Shown piece by piece: positions 9,356 through 17,870 of a DNA stretch of 64,000 bases. The stretch lies in NCBI RefSeq assembly GCF_001483965.1, contig NZ_CP010796.1, positions 1,302,001 through 1,366,000 of the forward strand, given 5' to 3'. The stretch comes from Carnobacterium sp. CP1 (GTDB taxonomy: Bacteria; Bacillota; Bacilli; Lactobacillales; Carnobacteriaceae). Position 1 is the stretch's first letter, and the number at the start of each line of letters is the position of its first letter. Below the pieces are notes generated by a model that saw only the letters and a list, made by a program, of their open reading frames with translations, made no database searches and was not told the origin of the DNA. Both the position numbers and the translations under genes were made by a program.

Positions 9356-9397
9356 CTAAAAATCCGGCCTTCAGCACTAAAACTGACAAGCCGGATT
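9356..9397 (-). terminator. Terminator of the EIIBC-like/kinase/SDR operon
   Basis: On the minus strand AATCCGGC pairs with GCCGGATT and is followed by TTTAG. It lies about 95 bases after the permease stop. Confidence 0.75.
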
Positions 9398-9489
9398 ATC
9401 TCAGTTGCCTATTGTAGATGCCTTTTTTATCTCTCCATTTCCTTTTCCCTGATTCTGGATAACGATTGCTGATAATTTGGATTTTGCTA

Positions 9490-10836
9490 TTAGATTTCTT
9501 CATCAAAGCCAATCATCCAAGTTGTCAAAAAGGCTACCAGGAAACCTACAGAAATACTGATAATGAAGTAGATAAAGGTATCTGTTAAAAAAGCTGGTAA
9601 AGTTGGAATACCAACAAAAACTAATGCCAACGCTTTAGTGTGAAAGAAACCTGCGACTGCTCCACCAACAGCACTGCCTATACACGTAGCAATAAAGGGT
9701 TTTTTCAAAGGCAGTGTGACACCGTAGATACTTGGCTCACCAATTCCCGCCAGAAACAAAGACATTAAACCAGAAGTAGCAATCGATTTGCGGTTCTTAT
9801 TCTTAGTTTTTAATAACACTGCTAAGGTTGCTCCTGCTAAAGCAAAGTTAGCTACTCCGGTTAATGGCAAAATGGTATCGAACCCTACTGAAGCGATATT
9901 GCCAATAATAATCGGATAGAGTGCCCAATGTAAGCCGAAGATCACGAAAACTAACCAGCCGCTTGCAATCAGCGCACCGCTGATCATTCCGTTAAAAGAC
10001 AAAAGTCCGTTCACGATATACCCTAAAAAGTTTCCTAAGTAGATACCAAATGGTCCAAAAACAATTAGAGTAAAAGGAACAACAATAGTCAACGCCACTA
10101 AAGGAACTACAATTAACTGAAAACTCTCTCCAACAATTTTTTTAATTTGCTTTTCAACTAAAGCATAAAAACTGGTTGCTAAAATAGCTGGAATGACGGT
10201 CGATGAATACTCCATTAATACCATAGGAAGCCCAATAAAAGAAATTGTTTCACTAGTATTCCCGTTTAGTAAACCAACGATTCCCGGTTCCATTAAAGCT
10301 GCACTTAAAAGAGCAGCTATAAATGGATTTACCTTCAGCTTTCTGGCAGTTGAAAAAGCCACTAAAATCGGTAGAAATTGAAAGACCGCATTTGCAGCAC
10401 TTGACAAAACAATATACGTGCCGCTTGTTTCAGAAATCCATCCAAACGTTATCAGAAGAATTAGAAGGCCTTTAAGGATCCCTGAACCTGCAAACAAAGG
10501 CAATAATGGAGTGAAAACAGAACTAACAAATTCAATGGCTTGATCTAAAAACTTTTTTCGTTCTGTTTTTATGCTCAGTGTTTTTAACAGGTTCACAAAT
10601 TCTTTAGGAGAGTCCTTATCTGGAACAAATTCCAATTGGCTGTTAATTTGAATAAAGGACGGAATACCATCCGACTCTTTTAACTTTTTAAGATTCTGAG
10701 CGTCTAATTTGTTGGCGAGCTCTATGATCACTCTGCTCCCATCCTCATGGAAAGCTTGAATATTTTCCTTACCGCCAATTTGTTCAATAAGATACTCGTA
10801 TTCATTTATGGAGACACTCTCATTAACGATATTCAC
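9490..10836 (-). CDS. PTS-type EIIB-EIIC permease with degenerate EIIB (Cys to Asp)
   Basis: A 448-residue protein of the glucose/sucrose/beta-glucoside PTS family. Residues 1-85 form an EIIB-like domain (IGGKENIQAF at 20-29), but the phosphorylated cysteine of the usual HCxTR motif is replaced by Asp32 (FHEDGSR). No Cys is present anywhere in this domain. Residues 95-448 form a full EIIC with about ten membrane segments and the conserved GIGEPSIYG loop near residue 366. There is no EIIA domain. It is the last gene after an SDR dehydrogenase and an FGGY kinase, so it most likely admits an unphosphorylated sugar or polyol that the kinase later phosphorylates. That role is inference; loss of the phospho-Cys is seen directly. 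Confidence 0.8.
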   Translation of the reverse strand: MNIVNESVSINEYEYLIEQIGGKENIQAFHEDGSRVIIELANKLDAQNLKKLKESDGIPSFIQINSQLEFVPDKDSPKEFVNLLKTLSIKTERKKFLDQAIEFVSSVFTPLLPLFAGSGILKGLLILLITFGWISETSGTYIVLSSAANAVFQFLPILVAFSTARKLKVNPFIAALLSAALMEPGIVGLLNGNTSETISFIGLPMVLMEYSSTVIPAILATSFYALVEKQIKKIVGESFQLIVVPLVALTIVVPFTLIVFGPFGIYLGNFLGYIVNGLLSFNGMISGALIASGWLVFVIFGLHWALYPIIIGNIASVGFDTILPLTGVANFALAGATLAVLLKTKNKNRKSIATSGLMSLFLAGIGEPSIYGVTLPLKKPFIATCIGSAVGGAVAGFFHTKALALVFVGIPTLPAFLTDTFIYFIISISVGFLVAFLTTWMIGFDEEI

Positions 10837-10873
10837 TCCTTTTAATCGCTCCTTTTCTTCTTATTATCGATTC

Positions 10874-12406
10874 TTAGTAACGATCTGCCAAATCTGATAA
10901 AATGCTCATATCCTCTTCTAAATCCGTATAAAGTTTTCTATACAGTCCATAATACTCATCGTATAAACGTTTGTTATCAGGATTCGGCATGATTTTTTCA
11001 TTTAGCACTTGCCACTTCTTGACATCTTCAATACCTACTTCTCCTGTGGCGATGCCCGCCATCATTACATCTCCTAAATTGGCTTCAGTATCATTGATAG
11101 GCGTGACAATAGGATAACCCGTTACATCTGCAAAAATTTGTTTCCATAAGGCTGATTTGGTTACACCACCAGCAATAATAATGTACTCCCCGAGGTCACG
11201 CCCGACGCTTTCAATTGTATGTCTTAATGAGTAAGCCACGGCTTCCATAAAGGCTCTATAAATGTGCGCTTTCGTATGAGCTAACGATAGACCAAAAATA
11301 GTTCCTTTAGCATCTTGATTCCAAACGGGACTGCGTTCTCCCATAAAATAAGGTAAAACGATTAATCCTTCGCTTCCAGCCGGGATTTTTTCTGCGCCTC
11401 TATTCAAAAGTTCATAGGCGTTGGTTCCGCCGTTTTTTTCAACTTCCATTTCTAATTGTGCAAAGTTGTCTCTAAACCATTTTGTAATTCCGCCGGCAGT
11501 TGCTCCGCCACTAAAATTGTAACTTAGCTTTTTAGAGTTATACGGGTATGGCCAAACGATCAAGTCTTGATTTTTGATAACTTCCTCTTCTACTAGGGCG
11601 GCACACATAGATGTACCAATAGCCGCTGCATACACCCCTGGTTCGAAAATCCCCATCCCGATATTAGCAGCTCCAGCATCTACACCGCCGCTGATAACCG
11701 GAGTATCCGGTTCCAGTCCTAATTCAGCTGCAATTTCTGAAGTCAATCCGCCAACAATTTCTGTAGAATCGACTAGTCTTTGCGGCATCATTTCAAGCGG
11801 TATTCCCATATCTTGCATTAACTCTTCTGACCATGTATGAGCGTTCATGTCAAAAATTCCGCCAATGTTTCCGGCTGAAGAATAATCAATTGCAATTTCA
11901 CCAGTTAATTCATAAATAGCATAATGATTGGGCGGCAGAAATAAATCAATTTTCTCCCAATTTTCGGGTTCATTATTTTTGATCCATAGCATTTTCGTAA
12001 ACCCATAATAAGGATCTACTCCATTTGCAGTGATTTTTTGCAATCGCTCTTTACCAATAGTTTCAGCAACCCATTCTGTTTCTTTTGTTGCTCTGCGATC
12101 CATCCAGATCAAGCATGGACGGACAGGTTTCATTTCTTTGTCTAATGGAATACCAGATCCGCCATACAATCCGCTGATTCCGATTCCTTTTACATTTTTC
12201 GAATCAACATTTGCTTTTAACACCACATTACGAATGGTTTTTTTTACTGCTTCTGACCAGACATCTGGCCATTGTTCTGCCCATAACGCTTTTGGAGTCA
12301 ATACATCGTATTCAATTAAATCTTGTGCCAGCAAATTCCCTTTTGTATCCATCAAAATACTTTTAGTTCCTGAAGTACCGATATCTGTTCCTATTAAATA
12401 ATTCAT
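10874..12406 (-). CDS. FGGY-family carbohydrate kinase (pentulose kinase-like)
   Basis: A 510-residue sugar kinase. The N-terminal phosphate loop GTDIGTSGTK (residues 6-15) and the substrate-side WMDRRA near residue 105 match xylulokinase/gluconate kinase-type FGGY enzymes. The second domain has the GGVDAGAANIG and GGVTKSALW motifs that bind ATP. The length is normal for the family. It follows the SDR gene by 12 bases and precedes the EIIBC-like permease by 37 bases. A kinase beside a permease that seems unable to phosphorylate its cargo implies that this enzyme makes the sugar phosphate. The substrate, perhaps a ketose formed by the SDR, is not determined. There is a GGAGG RBS. Confidence 0.85.
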   Translation of the reverse strand: MNYLIGTDIGTSGTKSILMDTKGNLLAQDLIEYDVLTPKALWAEQWPDVWSEAVKKTIRNVVLKANVDSKNVKGIGISGLYGGSGIPLDKEMKPVRPCLIWMDRRATKETEWVAETIGKERLQKITANGVDPYYGFTKMLWIKNNEPENWEKIDLFLPPNHYAIYELTGEIAIDYSSAGNIGGIFDMNAHTWSEELMQDMGIPLEMMPQRLVDSTEIVGGLTSEIAAELGLEPDTPVISGGVDAGAANIGMGIFEPGVYAAAIGTSMCAALVEEEVIKNQDLIVWPYPYNSKKLSYNFSGGATAGGITKWFRDNFAQLEMEVEKNGGTNAYELLNRGAEKIPAGSEGLIVLPYFMGERSPVWNQDAKGTIFGLSLAHTKAHIYRAFMEAVAYSLRHTIESVGRDLGEYIIIAGGVTKSALWKQIFADVTGYPIVTPINDTEANLGDVMMAGIATGEVGIEDVKKWQVLNEKIMPNPDNKRLYDEYYGLYRKLYTDLEEDMSILSDLADRY

Positions 12407-12418
12407 TGTTATCCTCCT

Positions 12419-13198
12419 TTAAATAGCTGTAAATGCTCCATCAATGACAAAGTCAGATCCTGTTGTGAATGGACTAGTATCGCCGGCTAAATAAACAGCA
12501 ATCGCTTGTAATTCTTCCGGGCGTCCAATTCTTCCTAATGGAGACATGCTTTCCCATTGTTGGATAAGCGGTTTCAGTTCTGGAGAATTCAATGTTAATT
12601 CAGTGCCCATATAACCTGGACTGATTGTATTTACGCGTACACCAGATTTTGCCCATTCAATCGCTAAGGATTTACTCATTTGAATAACTGCTGCTTTTGA
12701 AGCATTATAAGAAACTTGCGGTTGCGGATAGTTGACGATGTGAGCGGACATCGAGGCTGTATTAATAATAGACCCTCCGCCTTGCTTAAGCATGACTTTA
12801 CCGGCTGCTTGTGAAGTAAGAAATACACCTGTTAAATTAATATCGATTACTTTTTGCCACTGAGCTAGGGTCATTTCTGCTGCAGGGATGTTTAAACAAA
12901 TGCCCGCATTATTGAAAGCGATATCGATTTTTCCGAAATGTTTGACAATCGTTTCGACCATTTTTTGTACTTCGTCTTCCTTTGTAACATCTGTTTTCAC
13001 AGCCAGTGTTTTTACAGCCGTTAATTCAGAAATTTCTGATGCTGTCTTTTCAGCTTCTTTAATGTCAACATCCACTATTGCTACGTCAGCTCCTGCTTCA
13101 GCTAAAGCTATCGCAATGCTTTTTCCGATTCCTCGAGCTCCTCCTGTAACATAAGCTTTTTTCCCGTCTAATCTCATTTTCTCAATAATTCCCATCAT
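12419..13198 (-). CDS. SDR-family dehydrogenase (polyol/sugar type)
   Basis: A classical short-chain dehydrogenase of about 259 residues. It has the cofactor loop TGGARGIG near residue 18, NNAG near residue 93, a catalytic Ser in NTASMSA and the YNASK catalytic Tyr-Lys pair. The sequence resembles sorbose reductase, arabinitol and xylulose reductase-type SDRs. It heads an operon with an FGGY kinase and an EIIBC-like permease, so polyol-ketose interconversion is the likeliest job. The GAGGAG RBS overlaps an upstream ATG (13213); the usable starts are 13198 or 13195. It is expressed from a strong promoter with a cre site and a palindromic operator. Confidence 0.83.
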   Translation of the reverse strand: MMGIIEKMRLDGKKAYVTGGARGIGKSIAIALAEAGADVAIVDVDIKEAEKTASEISELTAVKTLAVKTDVTKEDEVQKMVETIVKHFGKIDIAFNNAGICLNIPAAEMTLAQWQKVIDINLTGVFLTSQAAGKVMLKQGGGSIINTASMSAHIVNYPQPQVSYNASKAAVIQMSKSLAIEWAKSGVRVNTISPGYMGTELTLNSPELKPLIQQWESMSPLGRIGRPEELQAIAVYLAGDTSPFTTGSDFVIDGAFTAI

Positions 13199-13225
13199 TA
13201 TCTCCTCTTTCATAAAATAGTTTTG

Positions 13226-13252
13226 TTAAATCGTTTTATAAAACTGATTTAA
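13226..13252. promoter_or_regulatory. Palindromic operator at the transcription start (likely ROK site)
   Basis: The arms TTAAATC and GATTTAA flank a central GTTTTATAAAAC palindrome, directly downstream of the -10 box, where a repressor would block the operon. The same core is repeated at 13348-13359 before the divergent ROK gene. Confidence 0.65.
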
Positions 13253-13280
13253 CTATATAACGCTTACATTTATTTGTCAA
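13252..13280 (-). promoter_or_regulatory. Promoter of the SDR/kinase/permease operon with cre
   Basis: On the minus strand TTGACA (13280-13275) and TATAGT (13257-13252) are separated by exactly 17 bases. The spacer holds ATGTAAGCGTTATAT (13269-13255), a 14 of 15 match to the CcpA site WTGNAANCGNWNNCW, so carbon catabolite repression is expected. Confidence 0.75.
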
Positions 13281-13347
13281 TCGTTTCAGCTGCATTGCTT
13301 TTTTTCAACGTAAGTGATATCTTCAACTTAACTAATTAAACCAACGA

Positions 13348-13359
13348 CTTTTATAAAAC
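13348..13359. promoter_or_regulatory. Second copy of the operator core before the ROK gene
   Basis: CTTTTATAAAAC matches 11 of 12 bases of the core at 13233-13244. It lies just upstream of the RBS of the ROK gene, which suggests that the regulator limits its own synthesis. Confidence 0.5.
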
Positions 13360-13370
13360 GGAGTGATAAA

Positions 13371-14507
13371 ATGACCACTTTCCCAATGAGCGCTATCAAA
13401 AAAAATAATTACTCAAAAATTTTCCATTTAATTTATCAAATGGAGCAATTGAACGAAAAACTGTCCAAACAAGAAATCGCTTTACAAACAAATTTGAGTT
13501 TGCCTACAGTGACACAGAATTTAAAAAAACTATTAGATAAAACGCTTATTATAGAAGATGGCAAATTCTCTTCAAAAGGAGGAAGGAAAGCTGTCGCTTA
13601 TTCCCTCAATCGATTCGCTAAAATTGCTTTAGGCATCGAGATCTTCAGAGACTCGATTACAATCGTTGCCATTGATTTATTAGGGACAGCCTTTGCAAAA
13701 GAAAAAAGAACGATTGCTTATCAAAACGACCCAGACTATTACCAAAGAATCGCAACCATTACTTCAGAATTCATAAAAAAAGAAGAGTTAAATGAAAAAA
13801 ATATTTTGGGAATGGGTTTCGGCATTCAAGGGCTTGTCTCTGCTGAAGGAACCGACATTATCTATGGCACAATTTTGCAAAACACTGGCTTATCTATTGA
13901 TGTCATTTCTCACTATTTTGAATTTCCATGTCGTTTCGTACACGATGCCGAGAGTGTCGCTTTAGCTGAACAATGGAAAGATAGCTCCTTAAAAGATGCA
14001 TTGATTCTTTCTATTGGTGAACACCTTGGCGGAGCCTTAATTATTGATGGGCAGCTCTACAACGGTGCAAATAGAAGAAGTGGAACGATTGAACACACTG
14101 TTATCGATCCTAAAGGTCCTATGTGTTATTGTGGAAAAAAAGGCTGTGTAGAAGTTTTTTGTTCGCTGCACACTTTAACGGTAATGAGCAATCAACAACT
14201 AGACTCTTTTATGTCCTTACTAAGATCTGGGGATATTCAAGCAATAAAACAATGGTCAACTTATTTAAATTCACTTGCTATCGCTTTAAACAACTTTCAT
14301 ATGTTTCTGGACAATAAAATTATCCTTGGCGGAGAGATCCTTCACTACTTTACAGAAGAGGATCTAGTTGATTTACGTCATTTAGTTCAAGAGAAAAATG
14401 CATTTCCTGAATCAGAAAATCTTATTTTTATTGGAAAACTCAAAAACGAAGCTGTTGCTACAGGCGCTGCTCTTACGTTTGTCCGCCCCTTCTTAGACAC
14501 ATTTTGA
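13371..14507 (+). CDS. ROK-family transcriptional regulator (XylR/NagC type)
   Basis: A 378-residue protein. The N-terminal winged helix-turn-helix (about residues 15-70, with LSLPTVTQNLKKL as recognition helix) is followed by a ROK sugar-binding domain. The zinc-type cluster CYCGKKGCVE is near residue 246. It is divergent from the SDR/kinase/permease operon, and the same palindromic core occurs in front of both transcripts, so it is the probable local repressor that senses the sugar or its phosphate. The start at 13371 fits the GGAG box 7 bases upstream. Confidence 0.88.
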   Translation: MTTFPMSAIKKNNYSKIFHLIYQMEQLNEKLSKQEIALQTNLSLPTVTQNLKKLLDKTLIIEDGKFSSKGGRKAVAYSLNRFAKIALGIEIFRDSITIVAIDLLGTAFAKEKRTIAYQNDPDYYQRIATITSEFIKKEELNEKNILGMGFGIQGLVSAEGTDIIYGTILQNTGLSIDVISHYFEFPCRFVHDAESVALAEQWKDSSLKDALILSIGEHLGGALIIDGQLYNGANRRSGTIEHTVIDPKGPMCYCGKKGCVEVFCSLHTLTVMSNQQLDSFMSLLRSGDIQAIKQWSTYLNSLAIALNNFHMFLDNKIILGGEILHYFTEEDLVDLRHLVQEKNAFPESENLIFIGKLKNEAVATGAALTFVRPFLDTF

Positions 14508-14563
14508 TTCATGATGTGTCTAACTGGGCTGTAAAATAAGTGAAATGTCTAAGCTTTTTCTAT

Positions 14564-14604
14564 GAGCAAAAAAATAAGAAGGAAGCGTTTTTATTTTTTT
14601 ACTC
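14564..14604 (+). terminator. Terminator after the ROK gene
   Basis: GAGC with AAAAAAATAA pairs with TTATTTTTTT and ACTC around a short loop. It lies about 60 bases after the stop and is AT-rich, so moderate in strength. Confidence 0.5.
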
Positions 14605-14683
14605 AATATACGATTCTCTTCTACACTAAAGAGTCTGAACATGTTAATATCATTCTAAGACTACTTTTAGGGGGAGCTTAAAG

Positions 14684-15085
14684 ATGACAGAAAAAACGCT
14701 TGTATTGTTGAAACCGGATGCGGTGGAACGAAATCTGATTGGAAATATTTTAACCGAATACGAAAGAAATGATTTGAAAGTCACTGATATGAAGTTACTG
14801 CAAGCTTCTTCAGAAATGGCAGAAGAACATTATGTAGAACATAAAGGCCAACCTTTCTTTAACAGATTGGTTTCTTATCTTACAAGAAGCCCATTGGTTG
14901 CCCTTGTTTTAGAAGGAGAAGATGTGGTTAACCGGGTTCGAACGTTGAATGGAACAACAGACCCTGAAGAATCTGGGGATAATACGATTCGAGCCCTTTA
15001 CGGTCTTAGTTTATCCGAAAACACAGTACATGCTTCTGATTCGCCAGAAAGTGCTGCAAGAGAACGTTCTATTTGGTTCGCTTAA
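14684..15085 (+). CDS. ndk: Nucleoside diphosphate kinase
   Basis: A 133-residue enzyme that transfers the gamma-phosphate from ATP to nucleoside diphosphates. It opens with the typical TLVLLKPDAV. The catalytic histidine is in NTVHASDSPESA (about residue 115), where the Ala replaces the more usual Gly. The TTDPEE and IRALYG segments are recognisable but more divergent than in most bacterial Ndk proteins. It is monocistronic, with a GGGGAG RBS 8 bases before the ATG and a strong terminator after it. Confidence 0.93.
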   Translation: MTEKTLVLLKPDAVERNLIGNILTEYERNDLKVTDMKLLQASSEMAEEHYVEHKGQPFFNRLVSYLTRSPLVALVLEGEDVVNRVRTLNGTTDPEESGDNTIRALYGLSLSENTVHASDSPESAARERSIWFA

Positions 15086-15100
15086 AAAGCTACTCTCAAT

Positions 15101-15145
15101 AAAAAAAGATTCGCCAAATTTTTAGCTTTGGCGAATCTTTTTTTT
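15101..15145. terminator. Bidirectional terminator between ndk and the SDR gene
   Basis: A perfect stem, AGATTCGCCAAA with TTTGGCGAATCT, flanked by A- and T-runs. It serves the convergent ndk and SDR genes. Confidence 0.92.
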
Positions 15146-15168
15146 CGTCTATCTCGGTATCGTTTTAT

Positions 15169-15921
15169 TTAATAAAGTTGAATAGAACCGCCGTCGACCA
15201 TCAATGTTTGACCGGTCATAAAACTGCTCATATCACTAGCTAAGAAAACAGCTGCTTGTCCGATATCTTTTTGCGGATCGCCCAAACGTTTAAGAGGAAT
15301 TCGGTCAATCATCGCTTCAAATTCAGCTGGGAACTTCTCTTTCCAATCTTTTACACCTTCAGTTTCTGCAATGGGAGAAATGATATTCACTCGAATGCCT
15401 TCTGGTGCCCACTCATTTGCAACTACACGAGACAAACCACGTATGGCTTCTTTACTTGCTGCGTATGAAGCTTGTGTTTCCATTCCCTTCATAGCTGAAC
15501 CTGATCCAAAGTTGATCACCGCGCCTTTTGTTGCTTTTAAATCTTCATAACAAGCACGCATTAGAAATAACGTGGCTAAAAAGCCAGTTTTAAAAGATAA
15601 TTCAAACATCTCGTTTGTAGTCTCCATAAAAGCAGCTTGTCGAGATGCATGCGCATTATTAATCAAAACATCGATTTTGCCGAATTTCTTAATAACAGCC
15701 GCTCTTATTTCTTTTGCATTTTCTTCTAATGAGATATCTTTTTTTAAAAATAATGCCTGAACGCCCACGCCTTCTAATTCTTTGACAAGTTCTGCACCTT
15801 TTTCTTCATTCAAATCGATAATCGCAATATTGGCGCCTTCTGCAGCTAACGCTCTTGATATACCCGCTCCAATACCGCCAGCACCGCCTGTAATAATGGC
15901 GACCTTATTCTCTAGTAACAT
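15169..15921 (-). CDS. SDR-family oxidoreductase
   Basis: A short-chain dehydrogenase of about 250 residues. It has TGGAGGIG (cofactor loop, near residue 12), NNAH in place of the usual NNAG, a Ser in NFGSGSAMK and a catalytic YAASK. The C-terminus ends VDGGSIQLY. The substrate is unknown. It is divergent from a MarR-type regulator with a perfect 18-base palindrome between them, so it is probably induced by a small molecule. Two starts are possible: 15921 (AAGGGTGG box) and 15945 (GGAG box); the Rossmann fold begins right after the shorter one. Confidence 0.82.
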   Translation of the reverse strand: MLLENKVAIITGGAGGIGAGISRALAAEGANIAIIDLNEEKGAELVKELEGVGVQALFLKKDISLEENAKEIRAAVIKKFGKIDVLINNAHASRQAAFMETTNEMFELSFKTGFLATLFLMRACYEDLKATKGAVINFGSGSAMKGMETQASYAASKEAIRGLSRVVANEWAPEGIRVNIISPIAETEGVKDWKEKFPAEFEAMIDRIPLKRLGDPQKDIGQAAVFLASDMSSFMTGQTLMVDGGSIQLY

Positions 15922-15960
15922 GTAAACTTCCACCCTTCTATTCATGAAAAACTCCATAAT

Positions 15961-15978
15961 TAGTTTAGCGCTAAACTA
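15961..15978. promoter_or_regulatory. Perfect palindrome, probable MarR operator
   Basis: TAGTTTAGCGCTAAACTA is an exact 18-base palindrome in the SDR/MarR divergent region. A further half-site, GTAAACTA, lies nearby at 15986-15993. Confidence 0.65.
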
Positions 15979-16040
15979 TTGATAAGTAAACTAAAAAGAA
16001 TTAAACTTAACCTACTATATTAAACAGATGGAGGAAATGG

Positions 16041-16454
16041 ATGATGCATCAAAATTTGGAATTGCTCTACTCAGTCAATCAGTATACACAAACGGTCATG
16101 AACCAATGGTCAGCTTCTTTTCCTCACCGAATTAGTATTTCTGCATTGTTAGTCTTAGGTGAATTAAAAACAAAAGGACCGCTAAAACAAGTTACACTGG
16201 CTAACTTTTTAAAAGTAACGCCTGGTGCAATGACTAATATAGCTACCATGATCGTAAAAGAAAATTATGCACAACGTATTTATGACGATAAAGACCGTCG
16301 CATTACACGATTAGCGATTACTGAACAGGGCTTAGAATTATTAAAAGAAGCTCGTGCTACCGAAGCAAAAATCAATACCAACCTGTTGAACGTTCTTTCG
16401 TCAAAAGAAAAAGAAACTTTTTTAAGCCTTTTTCATAAAATCAGTGAGCAGTAA
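16041..16454 (+). CDS. MarR-family transcriptional regulator
   Basis: A 137-residue winged-helix protein. The DNA-binding core LANFLKVTPGAMTNIATMIV (about residues 56-75) and the wing DDKDRRITRLAIT match MarR. It is divergent from an SDR gene across a perfect palindrome and so probably represses that gene and itself. The ligand is unknown. There is a GGAGG RBS 6 bases before Met-Met. Confidence 0.88.
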   Translation: MMHQNLELLYSVNQYTQTVMNQWSASFPHRISISALLVLGELKTKGPLKQVTLANFLKVTPGAMTNIATMIVKENYAQRIYDDKDRRITRLAITEQGLELLKEARATEAKINTNLLNVLSSKEKETFLSLFHKISEQ

Positions 16455-16524
16455 ATAGTTCCTATTACCAAAAGCTTTTTTACAACTTTCCATAGAATAG
16501 TATATTGTTTAAAAGGAGATGCTT

Positions 16525-17775
16525 ATGAAAATCGGATATGCATGCTTAACACTTGGCGTATACAACACAAACTTTAGAACATGTACACTTAAGACCGCGA
16601 CGAAAGAAAATCTGTTGAACATTACAGAACACAACTTAGAAACATTAGATAGAATTATAGATTACAACATAAAAATGGGCATTACGCTTTTTAGAATCAG
16701 TTCAGATATCATTCCGTTCGGATCAAGCCCTGTCAATAGCCTTCCTTGGGATGAAATCTTTAAAGAAAAATTTCGTTTAATCGGCGAAAAATTAAAGCTG
16801 GAAAATATCAGAGTATCTATGCACCCTGGACAATACACTGTTTTAAACTCCCCCAATGAAGACGTTGTGAAAAGAGCTGTAGAAGACTTAAACTATCATA
16901 ATCGATTTTTAAATGCACTTGGGACAGGCAAATCCAGTAAAATTATTTTGCACATTGGAGGCGTATACGGCGATAAAAAAGCAGCTATTGTAAGATTTGG
17001 AAAAAACTATCAGCTGTTGAGCCAAGGAGTCAAAAATAGACTCGTCATTGAAAATGATGATAAATCTTACAATATAGGCGATGTATTACAAATTGGCACA
17101 GCTAACCGTATTCCTGTAGTGTATGATAATCTTCATAATGAGCTCCTTCCATTTGATAGATCTAAAGATGATCATTATTTTATATCCTTAGTAAATAACA
17201 CTTGGAAAGCCGATGACGGGGTCCAAAAGATCCACTACTCCCAAGGGGCTCATTTAAAAAGAGCGGGCAGCCATTCTAAAACAATCAATTTAGAAGTGTT
17301 TAATGAGTTTTTGAACGCTATTCCTGACGTCGACATCATGCTTGAAGTAAAAGATAAAAACCTTTCTGCCGTTAAAGTTAATAATCTGATTGACGGTAAT
17401 AAAAAGATAAGCAATTTAGAAAAAGAATGGGCTAGATATAAATACAATATACTCGAACACGATCCAAATCGTTATCAAGAGATCAGGAGCCTTTTAAAAG
17501 GTAAAGAAGGCTATCCTGTGATAGAATTTTATGCGCTTATCGATCAAGCTCTTACTATAGAACCCAGCCAAGGAACACAGATAAACGCTGCTTCTCATGT
17601 ATGGGGCTATTTTAAAGATGAAGCCACAGAAAACGAAAAGAAAAAGTATGCTTCCTATATCGGATCATTTAAAAAAGGAACCTATTCAATAAAGGCTATA
17701 AAAAGCCTCTTATTAAAAATGGCAGCAAAATATGAGAATACGTATTTATTGAACAGTTATTATTTTCATTTTTGA
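16525..17775 (+). CDS. uvsE: UV damage endonuclease UvsE
   Basis: A 416-residue UvdE/UvsE-type endonuclease that nicks DNA 5' to UV photoproducts for alternative excision repair. The TIM-barrel core begins MKIGYACLTLG and shows the family's metal ligands in SMHPGQYTVL, ILHIGGVYGDK, VIENDDKSYN and VYDNLHNE. The last about 100 residues extend past the barrel, as in other Firmicutes homologues. The start is set at 16525: the AAGGAG box is 6 bases before this ATG, while the ATG at 16519 touches the box. It is monocistronic and ends at a terminator next to the left end of the guaA element. Confidence 0.93.
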   Translation: MKIGYACLTLGVYNTNFRTCTLKTATKENLLNITEHNLETLDRIIDYNIKMGITLFRISSDIIPFGSSPVNSLPWDEIFKEKFRLIGEKLKLENIRVSMHPGQYTVLNSPNEDVVKRAVEDLNYHNRFLNALGTGKSSKIILHIGGVYGDKKAAIVRFGKNYQLLSQGVKNRLVIENDDKSYNIGDVLQIGTANRIPVVYDNLHNELLPFDRSKDDHYFISLVNNTWKADDGVQKIHYSQGAHLKRAGSHSKTINLEVFNEFLNAIPDVDIMLEVKDKNLSAVKVNNLIDGNKKISNLEKEWARYKYNILEHDPNRYQEIRSLLKGKEGYPVIEFYALIDQALTIEPSQGTQINAASHVWGYFKDEATENEKKKYASYIGSFKKGTYSIKAIKSLLLKMAAKYENTYLLNSYYFHF

Positions 17776-17817
17776 AAGGTTATTAGTAAATAAACCGAAA
17801 TCATTCCAAATAAAAAC

Positions 17818-17855
17818 CCTGTAAGTATTGTTTCCAATACTTACAGGATTTTTTT
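17818..17855. terminator. Strong bidirectional terminator (uvsE; probably the original guaA terminator)
   Basis: A perfect 13-base stem, CCTGTAAGTATTG with its complement and a TTTC loop, followed by a T-run on the plus strand and, after GGG, a T-run on the minus strand. It abuts the left 13-base repeat of the element. In an uninterrupted chromosome the guaA stop codon would come directly before it. Confidence 0.92.
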
Positions 17856-17857
17856 GT

Positions 17858-17870
17858 TATTCCCACTCTA
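17858..17870. repeat. Left attachment repeat (att) of the guaA element
   Basis: TATTCCCACTCTA is identical to 23457-23469, which covers the last codons of guaA. On the minus strand it reads TAGAGTGGGAATA followed by A, which recreates a TAA stop. It marks the distal end of the insertion. Confidence 0.8.

Noticed and set aside
12888-13154. Plus-strand frame over the SDR gene
   Set aside because: Antisense shadow with low-complexity composition and no RBS.
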